NCBI RefSeq assembly: GCF_963677305.1
Contig: NZ_OY781925.1
Location: forward strand, 1,699,001 to 1,763,000
From: an uncultured Holophaga sp.
GTDB lineage: Bacteria > Acidobacteriota > Holophagae > Holophagales > Holophagaceae
Length of the DNA stretch: 64,000 nt
Direction of reading: 5' to 3'
Each line of letters begins with the position of its first letter. Within the stretch, counting starts at the first letter, position 1. The notes under the pieces were generated by a model. It searched no databases, was not told the origin of the DNA, and worked only from the letters and a program-made list of their open reading frames with translations. The position numbers and the translations under genes are program-made. Positions 6,061-14,839 of the stretch are shown here, piece by piece.

Positions 6061-8661
6061 TCAGTAGATCTCGTAGACGCCGCCGTCCCACTTCTCGACT
6101 TCGATCTGGGCGGTGTTGGGAGCCATGCCGCAAGCGTACTTGGACATGTAGCGATCGGGCGAGAGGATGTTCATGCAGCCGCCACGGTCAGCAGACTTGC
6201 CGGCAGTGCCCAGGGGGGCGTAGACGGCGCAGGACTCGTAGGTGTGGACGGTGCCGGGCTGGACGCGCTCACCGACCTGGGCAGCGACGATGACGGAGCC
6301 GCGGTCGTTGTAGCAGCGGATCAGGTCGCCTTCCTTGATGCCACGGGCGGCGGCATCGATGCTGTTCAGACGGGCGATCCAGTAGTACCAGCCATCGATC
6401 AGGACGCGGTGGTCCTTGATGTCGTTCATGAAGCTGTCCTTGCCGTCACCCATGGTGTGCATGGAGTAGCGGGGGTGGGGAGCCAGCATGCCGAGGGGGT
6501 ACTTCTTGGCCAGGGGGCTGTGGTGGCTTTCCCAGGCCGGCACGTACTTGTGCATGGCGGGACGGTGCTCGTCGATGAAGCCCTGGTTCTCGAAGTTGGT
6601 GAGGCTGGTGGAGATGAACTCGACCTTGCCGGTGCTGGTCTGCAGGCCGCAGCGGTTGACCTGGTTGTTGAGACGGGGGCCCCAATCGGGGGTGTCCTTC
6701 TCACGGCCTTCGGCGAACCAGCGGAGGGCGACAGTCTTCTTGCGCTCGGTGTTGTCGGGCACCACGAAGTAGCCCTTCTCCTTGAACTCGGCGAAGGTCA
6801 TGTGCTTGGGCATGTCGGTGGCGTTGTAGTACTGCTCGCACCAGCCCAGCTCGTCCTTGCCCTCGGAGAACATCTGCTCGATGTTCAGCTTCTTGGAGAT
6901 CATCCGGTAGATCTCGTAGTCGGACTTGGACTCGCCGACGGGCTCGATGCACTTGGCCTGCATCGTGATCACGCGGTGGTTGCAGAGGATGTAGTTGTCG
7001 GGGATGTAGCCCGAGCAGTTCGCGAACTCGGAGATGTCCCAGCGCTCGAAGTTGGTGCAGGCGGGGAGGATCAGGTCGGAGAAGGGAACCTCACCCTCGA
7101 ACCAGATGGACTGGCTCACGACGAACTCGAGGCTCTCGTGGGTGTACATCTTGGCGTAGCGGTTGGTGGCAGTCATGGTGCCGATCCAGGGGCCGCCGTA
7201 CTTCCACAGCATCTTGATCTTGGGGTAGCCGGGAGCGGGGTACTGGTACTGGTGGAGCTGGTGCTGGATGTCGCCACCCGCGAAGCCCTTGCCGGTCCAC
7301 TGGAACTTGCCGCCCATGATGCACTCGGGCACCTTCAGGCGGGGGATGTGCTGGCCCGCGGAGGTGTTGATGTTGGAGGGGCTGGGGAAGGTGGTCTTGC
7401 CGTCGAACATGCGCCAGGCGAACTTGAAGCCGGCAGCGGAGTTCTCGCAGTCACCGGAGATGCCGCCCTCGGCGTAGCCGGGGAAGAAGAACTCGGTGTC
7501 CACGGGGGTGCCCTGGGTGGTGGACCAGATGTTGGAGCCGGGCTTGCCCATGCCCTGCATGGTGGCGAGGGCGATCATGCCGCGGGCCCACTCGATGCCG
7601 TGGGAGGCGCGGCAGGCGCCGCCCCAGCCACCCAGGCCGCCGGCGGCCAGGTAGGTGTTCTTCTTGGCCCACTCGCGGGCCAGGGCGCGGATTTCGGGAG
7701 CGGGGACGCCGGACTCGTTCTCGGCCCACTCACAGGTCTTGGGCACACCGTCGGTCTCGCCGAGGACGTACTTGGACCACTCCTCGAAGCCGTAGGCGTT
7801 GCGGGCGACGTATTCCTTGTCGTAGGTGCCCTCGGTGATCCAGGTGTAGGCGATGGCGAAGGACAGGGCGTGGTCGGTGCCGATCTTGGGGGAGAACCAC
7901 TTGTCGGAGATGATGCTGGCGGTGTGGTTGTAGAAGGGGTCGATGAAGACCATCTTCACACCCAGCTCCTTCAGCCACCAGCGGCGGACGGTGGACTCGT
8001 GGGCGGCGTAGATGCCGGAGTTGGTCTCGGGGTCGGAGGACCAGAAGACGATCATCTCAGCGTGCTTCAGGCCGTCCTCGAGGAGGTCGTACTGCTCGGG
8101 GTTGCCGAGGCGCCAGGAGAAGCCCCACATGTGCATGCCGCCCCAGTGCCAGCCTTCCCAGCTGTCGGGGTTGTGATCGGCATAGGTGAAGCCCATCATG
8201 TTCATGAAACGGAAGTACGTGGAGTGGCGGTAGCCCACGTTGCCCCACATGTGGTGGGAGCTGGGGGAAGAGCAGATGGCGGCGGGGCCGGCCTCACGCT
8301 TGATGCGGTTGATCTCGCTGCAGAGCAGGTCGATGGCCTCATCCCAGGAGATGCGCTCGTAGCCGGAGACGCCACGGTTCTGGATGTTGCGGTTCCCCTT
8401 GGGATCGAAGTCGACACGCTTCATGGGGTACATGTTGCGCTTGTCGCTGTAGATCATGGACTTGAAACCAGCGGTGTACATCATCACCGAGGTCTTGCGG
8501 GGGGGGGTGAAGGTCTTGCCGCGGGCCTCGATCTTCCAGGAGGGGGCGTCGACCTTGTCATCGAAGTCGATGGGGGTCATGCGGACGATCTTGCCGTCCT
8601 TGACGTAGACGAAAACGGGACCACCGGTGGTGCCCTGCGTCAGGCGAACTTCTTTACCCAT
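6061..8661 (-). CDS. athL: Pyrogallol:phloroglucinol transhydroxylase, molybdopterin large subunit
   Basis: An 866-residue DMSO-reductase family protein that moves a hydroxyl group between pyrogallol and phloroglucinol, a net non-redox step using 1,2,3,5-tetrahydroxybenzene as cosubstrate. Residues reported as active-site in the Pelobacter enzyme (His144, Tyr152, Asp174, Ser175 as molybdenum ligand, Trp176, Tyr404) have counterparts here at a constant offset of -8: H136, Y144, D166, S167, W168 and Y396. The N-terminus lacks an iron-sulfur cysteine motif, as in that enzyme, and no Tat signal is seen, so it is cytoplasmic. AAGGAG lies 6 bases before the ATG. The Pelobacter residues are recalled, not looked up. 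Confidence 0.95.
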   Translation of the reverse strand: MGKEVRLTQGTTGGPVFVYVKDGKIVRMTPIDFDDKVDAPSWKIEARGKTFTPPRKTSVMMYTAGFKSMIYSDKRNMYPMKRVDFDPKGNRNIQNRGVSGYERISWDEAIDLLCSEINRIKREAGPAAICSSPSSHHMWGNVGYRHSTYFRFMNMMGFTYADHNPDSWEGWHWGGMHMWGFSWRLGNPEQYDLLEDGLKHAEMIVFWSSDPETNSGIYAAHESTVRRWWLKELGVKMVFIDPFYNHTASIISDKWFSPKIGTDHALSFAIAYTWITEGTYDKEYVARNAYGFEEWSKYVLGETDGVPKTCEWAENESGVPAPEIRALAREWAKKNTYLAAGGLGGWGGACRASHGIEWARGMIALATMQGMGKPGSNIWSTTQGTPVDTEFFFPGYAEGGISGDCENSAAGFKFAWRMFDGKTTFPSPSNINTSAGQHIPRLKVPECIMGGKFQWTGKGFAGGDIQHQLHQYQYPAPGYPKIKMLWKYGGPWIGTMTATNRYAKMYTHESLEFVVSQSIWFEGEVPFSDLILPACTNFERWDISEFANCSGYIPDNYILCNHRVITMQAKCIEPVGESKSDYEIYRMISKKLNIEQMFSEGKDELGWCEQYYNATDMPKHMTFAEFKEKGYFVVPDNTERKKTVALRWFAEGREKDTPDWGPRLNNQVNRCGLQTSTGKVEFISTSLTNFENQGFIDEHRPAMHKYVPAWESHHSPLAKKYPLGMLAPHPRYSMHTMGDGKDSFMNDIKDHRVLIDGWYYWIARLNSIDAAARGIKEGDLIRCYNDRGSVIVAAQVGERVQPGTVHTYESCAVYAPLGTAGKSADRGGCMNILSPDRYMSKYACGMAPNTAQIEVEKWDGGVYEIY

Positions 8662-8982
8662 GTTTTGCTCCTTGAGTGGGGTGTTGATGGATGCATCGAC
8701 CTGTTAATGCTTGGGACAAATCTTTACGGCACTGTTGGGGGAGATATGACTTCGGGCTACTTCGTCATAGGGACTCCTCTTGTCAATCAGAGCTGCTCGT
8801 ATGGAGGCTTGGGACCGTTCCTGAGGTGTTTAAAACTGTCCCGCTGTGTGGATCATCTGTACCGATCCTATCAGAAGGGAACCCGGGATAGAAGAAAAAA
8901 CTGCCAGGTGAGTTGGGTGTACCGCAGCCAAATTGTCATAAGAGCCCTCCATGCCGGGAACCGGCCGCACCTCAGTGCCTTA
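8662..8982. other. Intergenic region upstream of athL
   Basis: About 320 bases without a convincing gene. It is less GC-rich than the genes and should hold an athL promoter or leader. I looked on the minus strand for a -24/-12 sigma-54 element, because a sigma-54 activator is encoded at 28139-29671, but found only imperfect candidates (for instance TGGCAG near 8903 without a matching -12 GC). A TTGACA is present on the minus strand near 8786 but without a good -10 at the right distance. Confidence 0.5.
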
Positions 8983-9330
8983 TCAGGACTTGGGCTTGTC
9001 TTCCTTGCTTTCCTCGCTCTTGGTGACGACCTGGAGGAGGCAGACCTCCTGGCCATCTTCCTGGACGTAGTCCTCCTTGTACTGGGGGTCGTCAGCGGCG
9101 GCCTTCTCGAACTCCGCCTTGGTGTACTTGAGGGTCCCCCCGGCGCGGTGGCAGAGCACCTTGAGGTGGGTGATGATCCTGCGGGCGTTCTCCATCGACC
9201 ACTCGGACTGGGCCGTAGCGCTCATCACGATCTCGATGAGCTCCTTCTTGCTCATCCCGTTGAGGGCGGCTTCCATCTCTTCGCGGGATTTCTGTTTGAT
9301 CTGGCTTCCCATAATCCGGGCCTCGGTCAT
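8983..9330 (-). CDS. Small charged soluble protein of unknown function
   Basis: 115 residues if the first ATG is used, 109 from the second ATG at 9312, which has GAGG 8 bases upstream. The protein is rich in Lys and Glu (KSREEMEAALNGMSKKELIEIV near the start, SEESKEDKPKS at the end), predicted helical and soluble with no signal or membrane segment; two Cys (LCHRAGG, EVCLLQ) are present. I do not recognise the family. It sits directly upstream of athL on the same strand, after the NhaD terminator, so it is probably the first gene of the transhydroxylase transcript. A role in assembly or regulation would be a guess. Confidence 0.65.
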   Translation of the reverse strand: MTEARIMGSQIKQKSREEMEAALNGMSKKELIEIVMSATAQSEWSMENARRIITHLKVLCHRAGGTLKYTKAEFEKAAADDPQYKEDYVQEDGQEVCLLQVVTKSEESKEDKPKS

Positions 9331-9333
9331 GAA

Positions 9334-9350
9334 CGGGAGCTCAGCTCCCG
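9334..9350. promoter_or_regulatory. 17-bp palindrome just before a start codon
   Basis: CGGGAGCT-C-AGCTCCCG is a perfect palindrome with an odd centre, ending 4 bases upstream of the ATG at 9330 on the minus strand. It could be an operator or an mRNA hairpin masking the ribosome site (its GGGAG is the only Shine-Dalgarno-like sequence for that ATG). Confidence 0.4.
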
Positions 9351-9503
9351 GCGTTGCGTGAAAGTGGTACAGGCGTCCCAGTATGCCGAGAGCCCGCAGC
9401 GACCGCCACTGGTCTTCTTTTCCTGAGAAGTGGCGGACGGGGCATGAGGGCTGTCCATTTCGATCCTTTTCAGCACATCGGCAGGTCTGCCGAAAACTGA
9501 AAA

Positions 9504-9534
9504 ACGGGCAGGGCCCTTTCGGTGCCCTGCCCGT
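9504..9534 (-). terminator. Terminator of the NhaD gene
   Basis: Perfect 11-bp stem ACGGGCAGGGC / GCCCTGCCCGT (9504-9514, 9524-9534) with a 9-base loop, followed on the minus strand by a T-rich stretch (TTTCAGTTTTC). It lies 21 bases after the stop at 9556. Confidence 0.85.
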
Positions 9535-9555
9535 GGTTGGGTCGCTTGGCGGCGA

Positions 9556-10815
9556 TCAGTAGTGCGGCAGCAGCCAGGCGGTGAAGAAATACAGGGGCAG
9601 CAGGGTGAGAATGGCCCAGAAGGCGTAGTGGAAGAAGGACATGGTCTTGTAGCCGGAGGAGTCCGCGATGGCCTTCACCATGAAGTTGGGTCCGTTGCCG
9701 ATGTAGGTGTTGGCACCCATGAGCACGGACCCGGCACTGATGGCGGCCAGGAGGTTGGCCGGGATACCCACGACGGCAGTGGGCAGGTGCAGGGAGGCGG
9801 CGGTGGCCTGGGCCGTGGTGAAGAAGGTCAGGTAGGTGGGGGCGTTGTCCAGGACACTGGAGAGAGCGCCCGATACCAGGAAGAAATGCCATGGCTTGAA
9901 GAGGCCGAGTTCGGGACCCTTCTGTTCCAGAAGGAGGAGGGCGGGCACCATGGTGACGAAGATGCCGATGAAGAGCACCGCCACCTCGATGATGGGTCCG
10001 AAGTTGAACTCGTTCTTCTCACGGCCGGTCTGCCTGCCGAACTTCAGCGAGGCCAGGGCGGCCAGCACCATCACAATCTCGCGGTAGGGGGTGGGGATGA
10101 AGACGGAGAGAACGACAACGACCAGCCAGAGGATGTTGAGCATGCCCTCGGCCTGGAGGGGGACCACCTGGCGCTCGTCGGTGACCAGGTCCTCCAGGGT
10201 CTCCTTGCCGTAGGCCTTGCGATCCACGATGAAGAAGACGATCAAGAGGTAGGCCAGACCCAAGACCCAGATCGGCAGGAGCTTCATGGTCCAGAAGAAG
10301 GGGACGCCGCGGAGAAAGCCCAGGAAGAGCGGGGGATCGCCCAAGGGGGTGAGGAGACCGCCGGCGTTGGAGACGATGAGGATGAAGAAGAAGGGCAGGT
10401 GACCTGTCTTGTGGCGTTCGGAGTTGGTCCGCAGGAGCAGACGGATCATGACCATACTGGCGCCGGTGGTGCCGATGATGCTGGCCAGAATGCCACCGAT
10501 GGCCAGGATGATGGTGTTGTTGCGGGGGGTGGCGCGGAGGTCGCCGCCCAGGTGGATGCCGCCCGCCACGATGAAGAGGGAGCCCAGGAGGCAGATGAAG
10601 GAGACGTACTCATGGAGGACGTGGGCCAGGTGGATCGGGTTGTGGCTGATCAGCCAGATGGCGACGGGAATGCCCAGGACAGCGGCGAAGATGCCCTTGT
10701 TGCGGTTGTGGTCCCAGAAGTGGGGGGCCGCCAGGGGCATGATGGCGATGCTGGCCAGCATGAGGACAAAGGGCAGGACTGCGATCAAGGGGACGTGTAG
10801 TAGGTGCTCTGGCAT
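9556..10815 (-). CDS. nhaD: NhaD-type sodium/proton antiporter (ArsB/NhaD superfamily)
   Basis: A 419-residue inner-membrane protein with about a dozen hydrophobic segments. The blocks GGLLTPLGDPPLFLGFLRG and SVLDNAPTYLTFF are typical of NhaD and the ion transporter superfamily; GTTGASMV matches the conserved helix-breaking region. It would exchange sodium for protons. The start at 10815 (MPEHLL) is chosen because the longer frame adds a proline-rich tail of no membrane character; the ribosome site is weak. It follows the SSS symporter and two micro-proteins on the same strand, so a sodium circuit (Na+ symport of substrate plus Na+ extrusion) is a reasonable inference. Confidence 0.88.
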   Translation of the reverse strand: MPEHLLHVPLIAVLPFVLMLASIAIMPLAAPHFWDHNRNKGIFAAVLGIPVAIWLISHNPIHLAHVLHEYVSFICLLGSLFIVAGGIHLGGDLRATPRNNTIILAIGGILASIIGTTGASMVMIRLLLRTNSERHKTGHLPFFFILIVSNAGGLLTPLGDPPLFLGFLRGVPFFWTMKLLPIWVLGLAYLLIVFFIVDRKAYGKETLEDLVTDERQVVPLQAEGMLNILWLVVVVLSVFIPTPYREIVMVLAALASLKFGRQTGREKNEFNFGPIIEVAVLFIGIFVTMVPALLLLEQKGPELGLFKPWHFFLVSGALSSVLDNAPTYLTFFTTAQATAASLHLPTAVVGIPANLLAAISAGSVLMGANTYIGNGPNFMVKAIADSSGYKTMSFFHYAFWAILTLLPLYFFTAWLLPHY

Positions 10816-10976
10816 TCGATTCTCTGGGTGGTCGGAGCCACAGGGGGAGGGTTGAGGTTGGGGCGGACGCCCTGGGGGAGGCGACCCGGGACTGGGGACT
10901 CTTCCATCCTGCCTCATCGGGACAGATAGAGGAATCGGGGCAGTCCGGCCGGGGGAATGGGGTTCCCCTTATGCAG

Positions 10977-11010
10977 ACATGACTCCTGGAGGGGGCCCCA
11001 GGAGTCATGT
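10977..11010. terminator. Strong 13-bp hairpin, possible terminator of the SSS operon
   Basis: Perfect inverted repeat ACATGACTCCTGG / CCAGGAGTCATGT (10977-10989, 10998-11010) with an 8-base loop, 83 bases past the last small gene of the SSS operon on the minus strand. No T-run follows on either strand, so termination is only likely if the stem alone acts or it is an RNA-stability element. Confidence 0.5.
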
Positions 11011-11092
11011 GCCTTGCTGCGGGGTTCAGGAGGTGGGTGGCCGAGATCGGGTCAGGAACCGGACACTCAGGACTCCATCTTCCCAGGGGCGC

Positions 11093-11200
11093 CTAATTGG
11101 CGCGGCCCTTGTTCATGAAGGTGCCGATGATGCAGAGGATGCCGAGGACGATCCCGATCCCTGCGAGATAGGCGGCAACAATGGTTTGCGTTGCATCCAT
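11093..11200 (-). CDS. 35-residue single-pass membrane micro-protein
   Basis: The peptide begins MDATQTIVAAYLAGIG and consists of one hydrophobic helix (residues ~7-28) with a short positive tail (KGRAN). AGGAG lies 8 bases before the ATG, which is as good as for any gene here. It follows the 34-residue gene by 34 bases and the SSS symporter by ~160 bases on the same strand. Small single-pass partners of secondary transporters are known in other systems; the pairing here is inferred from position only. A search by similarity may fail because of its length. Confidence 0.6.
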   Translation of the reverse strand: MDATQTIVAAYLAGIGIVLGILCIIGTFMNKGRAN

Positions 11201-11234
11201 GGTGATTTCTCCTAGATGAGGTGAGGGGTCCGGT

Positions 11235-11339
11235 CTACCAGGTCTGGCCGGGGTGCCCGATGCGCCAAATGGCGTAAATGAGGACGGAGAAGAAAAGCGT
11301 CAGGCCGAACTCAACGAGGAAGATCTTAAGTGCCCACAT
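11235..11339 (-). CDS. 34-residue single-pass membrane micro-protein
   Basis: The peptide starts MWALKIFLVEFGLTLFF, a single hydrophobic helix (residues ~3-23) followed by a polar tail (RIGHPGQTW). AAGGAG is 8 bases before the ATG. It starts 21 bases after the SSS symporter stop, so it is almost certainly on the same mRNA. It has no cysteine or known motif. The likely role is as an accessory subunit of the symporter, which is an inference from position. Confidence 0.65.
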   Translation of the reverse strand: MWALKIFLVEFGLTLFFSVLIYAIWRIGHPGQTW

Positions 11340-11360
11340 GTGTGTATCTCCTTTCTTGGC

Positions 11361-12839
11361 TTACTCGGCGGCCAGGGCGTTGAACTTCTTCTGCTTGAGG
11401 ACCCGCAGGTAGCCCGGTTCGCCAGGCATGATGGCGTTAAGGATGATGCCCAGGACCAGGGAGCTCACAACCACAGGGTAGACCGTGGCCTGCCAGGGAC
11501 CGGGGGGCACCCAGGAGGGCAGGGCGAAGGTCCAGATCATGTTGATGGCGAAAGCGACGATCACGGTGATCCAGGCGGCGGTGACGTTGCGCTTCCAGGT
11601 CATGCCGATGAAGTAGACCACGAAGATGGGAATACCGAAGGAGAAGCACCACAGGAAGATCGGGAAGATCACGGGGGCGAAGAAGGCGGGCACACAGGCC
11701 AGGATGCCGCAGATGATGATCATGGGACGCATGAGCTTCATGCGGGTCTCGTCCTTCATCTGGGGGAACATGGCCCGCTTGAGGACGTCGTTCACGATGA
11801 TGGTGGAGTTGCCGATCATGACGCTGGCGCCGGTGGAGAGGGTGGCAGCCAGGAGGCAGACCATGAGGAGGCCCACGATGATCGGGGGCATGGTCCGGAT
11901 GGCCAGCTCGATTACGGAGAGCTTGGGGCCGATCTTGGCGATGGCGGGCAGGGACATGGCGATGATGCCCATGCAGACCCAGGGGAAGGAGGAGATGCCG
12001 TTGATGCCGGCGGCGGCAAAGACGCCCTTGCGGCAGTCAGCATCGGTGCGGGCGGCCAGCATGGGGATGTAGGTGCCCTGGTTCACAGCGGCCGCGGAGA
12101 CGTGCAGCACGAAGATGGGGATGATGATCTGGAAGACCAGGGGGCCGGACATCTTGAAGGGGTTGAACTTCCACATCTGGCCAGTGGACTGGTAGAAGTC
12201 GATGACACCGTGCCAGCCCAGGGCGTGGGCGGTGATCCAGCCACCCACCAGGAAGAGGGCCAGGTAGGAACCGATGATCATGACGATGGCGTTGACCGTG
12301 GACACGAAGGAATACTGGAGCACACCACCGAAGATCACGTAGGCCAGGATCAGCAGGAAGGCGATGAGGATGCACCAGGGGTTGTAGGCGATGGAACCGC
12401 CGGTGAGGCCATAGATGGCGGCACCGGTGGCCAGGGTCTCGGACATGGCGATGCCGGTCCAGGTGAAGACGTTGGTGCAGCCCTGGAGGTAGCGCATGTT
12501 CTTGCCGAAGAGAAGCTCAAGGCCTTCGGGGAAGGTCTCGACCTTCATCCGGCGCAGCCAGGGGCCGAGCCAGAGCATCATGATGGGCAGGAAGATGCCG
12601 CCCACGATGACGGGCCACCAGAGGACGGAGAAGCCCAGGCCGGCCGAGGCCTCCCATAGGGACATGGTGTGGCCGGAACCCAGAGGGATGAGGGTCAGGC
12701 CCAGGGCCACCGGGACCCATCCGAGGGCGTTGGTGCCCGCGAAGTCCTCGATGTTCTTCACCTTGCCGCGCAGGTAAAGCTGGGTGCCCAGGAAGACGAT
12801 CACGTAATACGCGATCGCGTACAGTAAAGCTGTAGACAT
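11361..12839 (-). CDS. Sodium:solute symporter (SSS) family carrier
   Basis: 492 residues with about 13 membrane segments. The SSS hallmarks are the N-terminal LRGKVKNIEDFAGTN block, GGVLQYSFVSTVNAIVM, and the late LSTGASVMIGNSTIIVNDVLKR region that forms the Na2 site in this family. The substrate cannot be read from the sequence; monocarboxylates, amino acids or aromatic acids are all possible. AAGGAGG lies 3-4 bases before the ATG. It is the first gene of a minus-strand operon with two micro-proteins, and the NhaD antiporter follows. Its closeness to athLS suggests a role in substrate uptake, as an inference. Confidence 0.9.
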   Translation of the reverse strand: MSTALLYAIAYYVIVFLGTQLYLRGKVKNIEDFAGTNALGWVPVALGLTLIPLGSGHTMSLWEASAGLGFSVLWWPVIVGGIFLPIMMLWLGPWLRRMKVETFPEGLELLFGKNMRYLQGCTNVFTWTGIAMSETLATGAAIYGLTGGSIAYNPWCILIAFLLILAYVIFGGVLQYSFVSTVNAIVMIIGSYLALFLVGGWITAHALGWHGVIDFYQSTGQMWKFNPFKMSGPLVFQIIIPIFVLHVSAAAVNQGTYIPMLAARTDADCRKGVFAAAGINGISSFPWVCMGIIAMSLPAIAKIGPKLSVIELAIRTMPPIIVGLLMVCLLAATLSTGASVMIGNSTIIVNDVLKRAMFPQMKDETRMKLMRPMIIICGILACVPAFFAPVIFPIFLWCFSFGIPIFVVYFIGMTWKRNVTAAWITVIVAFAINMIWTFALPSWVPPGPWQATVYPVVVSSLVLGIILNAIMPGEPGYLRVLKQKKFNALAAE

Positions 12840-13620
12840 TTTCCCTCCTTTTGGTGGAAATGGGGGTTGGTGGGTTGCTTGGGCTTTTGGGGAGAATTGC
12901 GCAGAGTCTAAAGCAATGGTTCAGGAGAATTCAATCCTGAAGTTGTTTCGGTCACTGGAATTTCATGATTCCAAAGACCTGGCTTGCCTTAGGCTCCTTC
13001 CTGGTTTGGTAACTTGAAGCAATGCTGTGTTTGATTTTGGCCTAGGAGGCCTATGTATTGTCTAGCGGGACGTTTGTACCAACATTAAACGAGTCCGGAC
13101 GCACCTGTAAAGTGGAAATCGCCATAGAGTGAAATAAATGTACCGCATTGCGGTACATAACAACTCTATTTGAGACATCTCCTCAACTGCATGGTTTTCT
13201 ATCTGCTATTTCAGTATTTAGATGTGGGTAGCCGAAGGGGGATGGGCGGGGCGGCTGGCGAAGGGTCGACCGGGTGCACATGGCTGGAGAGAGCGTTGGT
13301 GGGAGGTCGGGAGCGGACTGGGGGGCGATGCTCCCTGCCTGGGGGGGAAGTGTTGAAATGCAGAGAGAAGAAGCAGGCAGGGAGGGCCAGCCATCTGTCC
13401 GGATCCAAGGGGCTTCGCGGAGCGGGCGTGGGCTGTTTGACCTGGGGTGGGGGAGCCGGTATCTTGGAGGTGTTTAAACCGTATGACGGTACTGCTGTAT
13501 CGCATAATGGTTGTGACGGGTTTGCGGTTGTTTGGAAGTGCTGATTGCAGAGGTGATTCCATTCGGACCGCGGCCCCCGGGGAGAGGGGGGAGAGACGCC
13601 TTGGCGGACGACGGATCCCC
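12840..13620. other. 780-base gap with no convincing gene
   Basis: The left part (to ~13160) is AT-richer than the genes around and should hold the promoter of the SSS operon. Open frames in 13170-13620 have frame-shadow composition (runs of Gly, Arg, Trp), no ribosome site and no recognisable domain, so I did not call them. A 9-bp inverted repeat at 13138-13158 is listed separately. Confidence 0.6.
13138..13158. promoter_or_regulatory. Perfect 9-bp inverted repeat, candidate operator
   Basis: ATGTACCGC-ATT-GCGGTACAT, flanked by AT-rich sequence, about 300 bases upstream of the SSS gene. Its symmetry and size are those of a dimeric regulator site; no T-run follows, so it is not a terminator. 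The regulator is unknown. Confidence 0.4.
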
Positions 13621-13646
13621 AAGAGAAACGCCCCCGATCGGGGGCG
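13621..13646 (-). terminator. Terminator of the LysR gene
   Basis: CGCCCCC-GATC-GGGGGCG (13629-13646) followed on the minus strand by TTTCTCTT, 25 bases after the stop of the LysR gene ending at 13671. Confidence 0.8.
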
Positions 13647-13670
13647 CCTTTGGCAGGGGATGGGTCGGAA

Positions 13671-14579
13671 TCAGATCGGGTTCTGGGTTCTGGGATTCTG
13701 GTTGGCGTATTCCCTCAGTACTTCCAGGTAGCGTTGGAGGAGGGGGGAGACCCCGTCCCGTCGCCAGACAGCGCTGATCTCCACCGGGGGCATGGGGGGG
13801 TCCAGGGGCACATAGACGACCCCTGGGGTCTGGAAGCGGCTGAAGACCTCGGGGATGAGGGAGACGCCGAGTCCTGAGCCCACCAGGAGGAGCCCCGTGT
13901 GGAGCAGGCGGATGTTCAGCTCCCGGGCTGGTTCGAGGCCCGCAAGCTGGAAGGAGAAGTGGATGAGGGCGTGGAGGCCGGGGAAGGGGTGCTTCTCCGG
14001 GACGATGAGGACTTCCGTGGAGAGATCCTTGAGGGAGACCGAGGCCTGGGAGGCCAGAGGGTGGTTGTCCGGGACTGCAGCCATGATGGAGTAGCGGGCC
14101 AAGGTGAGGGTGTCGAAGACGGGGTCCTCCACCTTGGCGATGACCAGGGCGATATCGACCGCGCGCTCGTATAGCGCCGTGAACTGCTCCTTGGGGGCGG
14201 ACTCTAGGACCTTGATCTCCACCGAGGGGTTCAGGCTCTGGAACTCCTTGACGGTGGAAGGCAGAACCTCAAGGGCGGCTGTGGTGATGAAGGATAGGCT
14301 CAGGAGACCGGCGTGGCCGAGGGCCACCCTCCGGGTGTCCTCCAGGGCCCGCTCGGCATCCCGGAGGAGGGTCTTGGCCTTCTGATAGAAGACGACCCCT
14401 GCCGGGGTGAGGGTGACCTTCCGCTGATTACGATCAAAGAGGACCGCCCCCAGTTCCTCTTCAAGCTGATGGATCTGCTGGCTTAGCGAAGGTTGTGCGA
14501 TATGCATCACCTCCGAGGCCCTCCGGAAGTGGAGGTGTTCTGCGACGGCGATGAAGTAGCGTAGCTGGCGTAGTTCCAT
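13671..14579 (-). CDS. LysR-type regulator divergent from the ubiD gene
   Basis: 302 residues with the usual N-terminal winged helix (MELRQLRYFIAVAEHLHF, then SQPSL-like AQPSLSQQIHQLE) and a periplasmic-binding-like effector domain. The N-terminus is of the CatM/BenM type that often responds to aromatic acids. The ATG at 14579 gives the canonical LysR start; twenty codons of open frame upstream are ignored. It is transcribed away from the decarboxylase operon across a 260-base region, the classical arrangement in which a LysR protein controls the divergent operon. Gallate or a related acid as effector is an inference. Confidence 0.92.
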   Translation of the reverse strand: MELRQLRYFIAVAEHLHFRRASEVMHIAQPSLSQQIHQLEEELGAVLFDRNQRKVTLTPAGVVFYQKAKTLLRDAERALEDTRRVALGHAGLLSLSFITTAALEVLPSTVKEFQSLNPSVEIKVLESAPKEQFTALYERAVDIALVIAKVEDPVFDTLTLARYSIMAAVPDNHPLASQASVSLKDLSTEVLIVPEKHPFPGLHALIHFSFQLAGLEPARELNIRLLHTGLLLVGSGLGVSLIPEVFSRFQTPGVVYVPLDPPMPPVEISAVWRRDGVSPLLQRYLEVLREYANQNPRTQNPI

Positions 14580-14839
14580 GTATTTATAGTCTCTGTTTGA
14601 GCCTGTGGCCCAGTGATAGGCAGACGTGATCAATCGCAATTCACATTAATATTGGACGCTTTACAGGGGGATCGTAAATATGGATCAACCCTTCTGTTTT
14701 CCATCCGACAAGCATGTCCAGAACTGGAAGGCCCTCCAAAAGAGCCTACGTTTGTCCGGTAGATCGCATTTCCACCATGACGCGGTTCCGTTTCAGAAAA
14801 AAACGATGATCGCAGTATTTACTAGAAAGGGGAATGGCA
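14580..14839. promoter_or_regulatory. Divergent promoter region LysR / ubiD
   Basis: 260 bases, AT-richer than the genes on either side, that must contain both promoters. I see short dyads such as GATC-x9-GATC around 14670-14690 but no clear CatM-type ATAC-x7-GTAT box. AAGGGG lies 7 bases before the second ATG at 14840. Confidence 0.5.

Noticed and set aside
8860..8920. A possible sigma-54 promoter upstream of athL
   Set aside because: TGGCAG is present but the -12 GC is not at the needed 10-base distance from the GG.
5182..9426. A 1414-codon open frame on the plus strand
   Set aside because: It is antisense to athS and athL, has a composition of Gly, Val, Leu, His and Asp runs caused by codon bias of the real genes, no ribosome site and no domain.
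10977..11010. A riboswitch or small RNA in the strong hairpin
   Set aside because: It is one simple stem-loop with no conserved aptamer-like parts around it.
13170..13620. Several plus-strand frames in the gap before the LysR gene
   Set aside because: Low-complexity products, no ribosome site, no recognisable domain, and they change frame across the gap.
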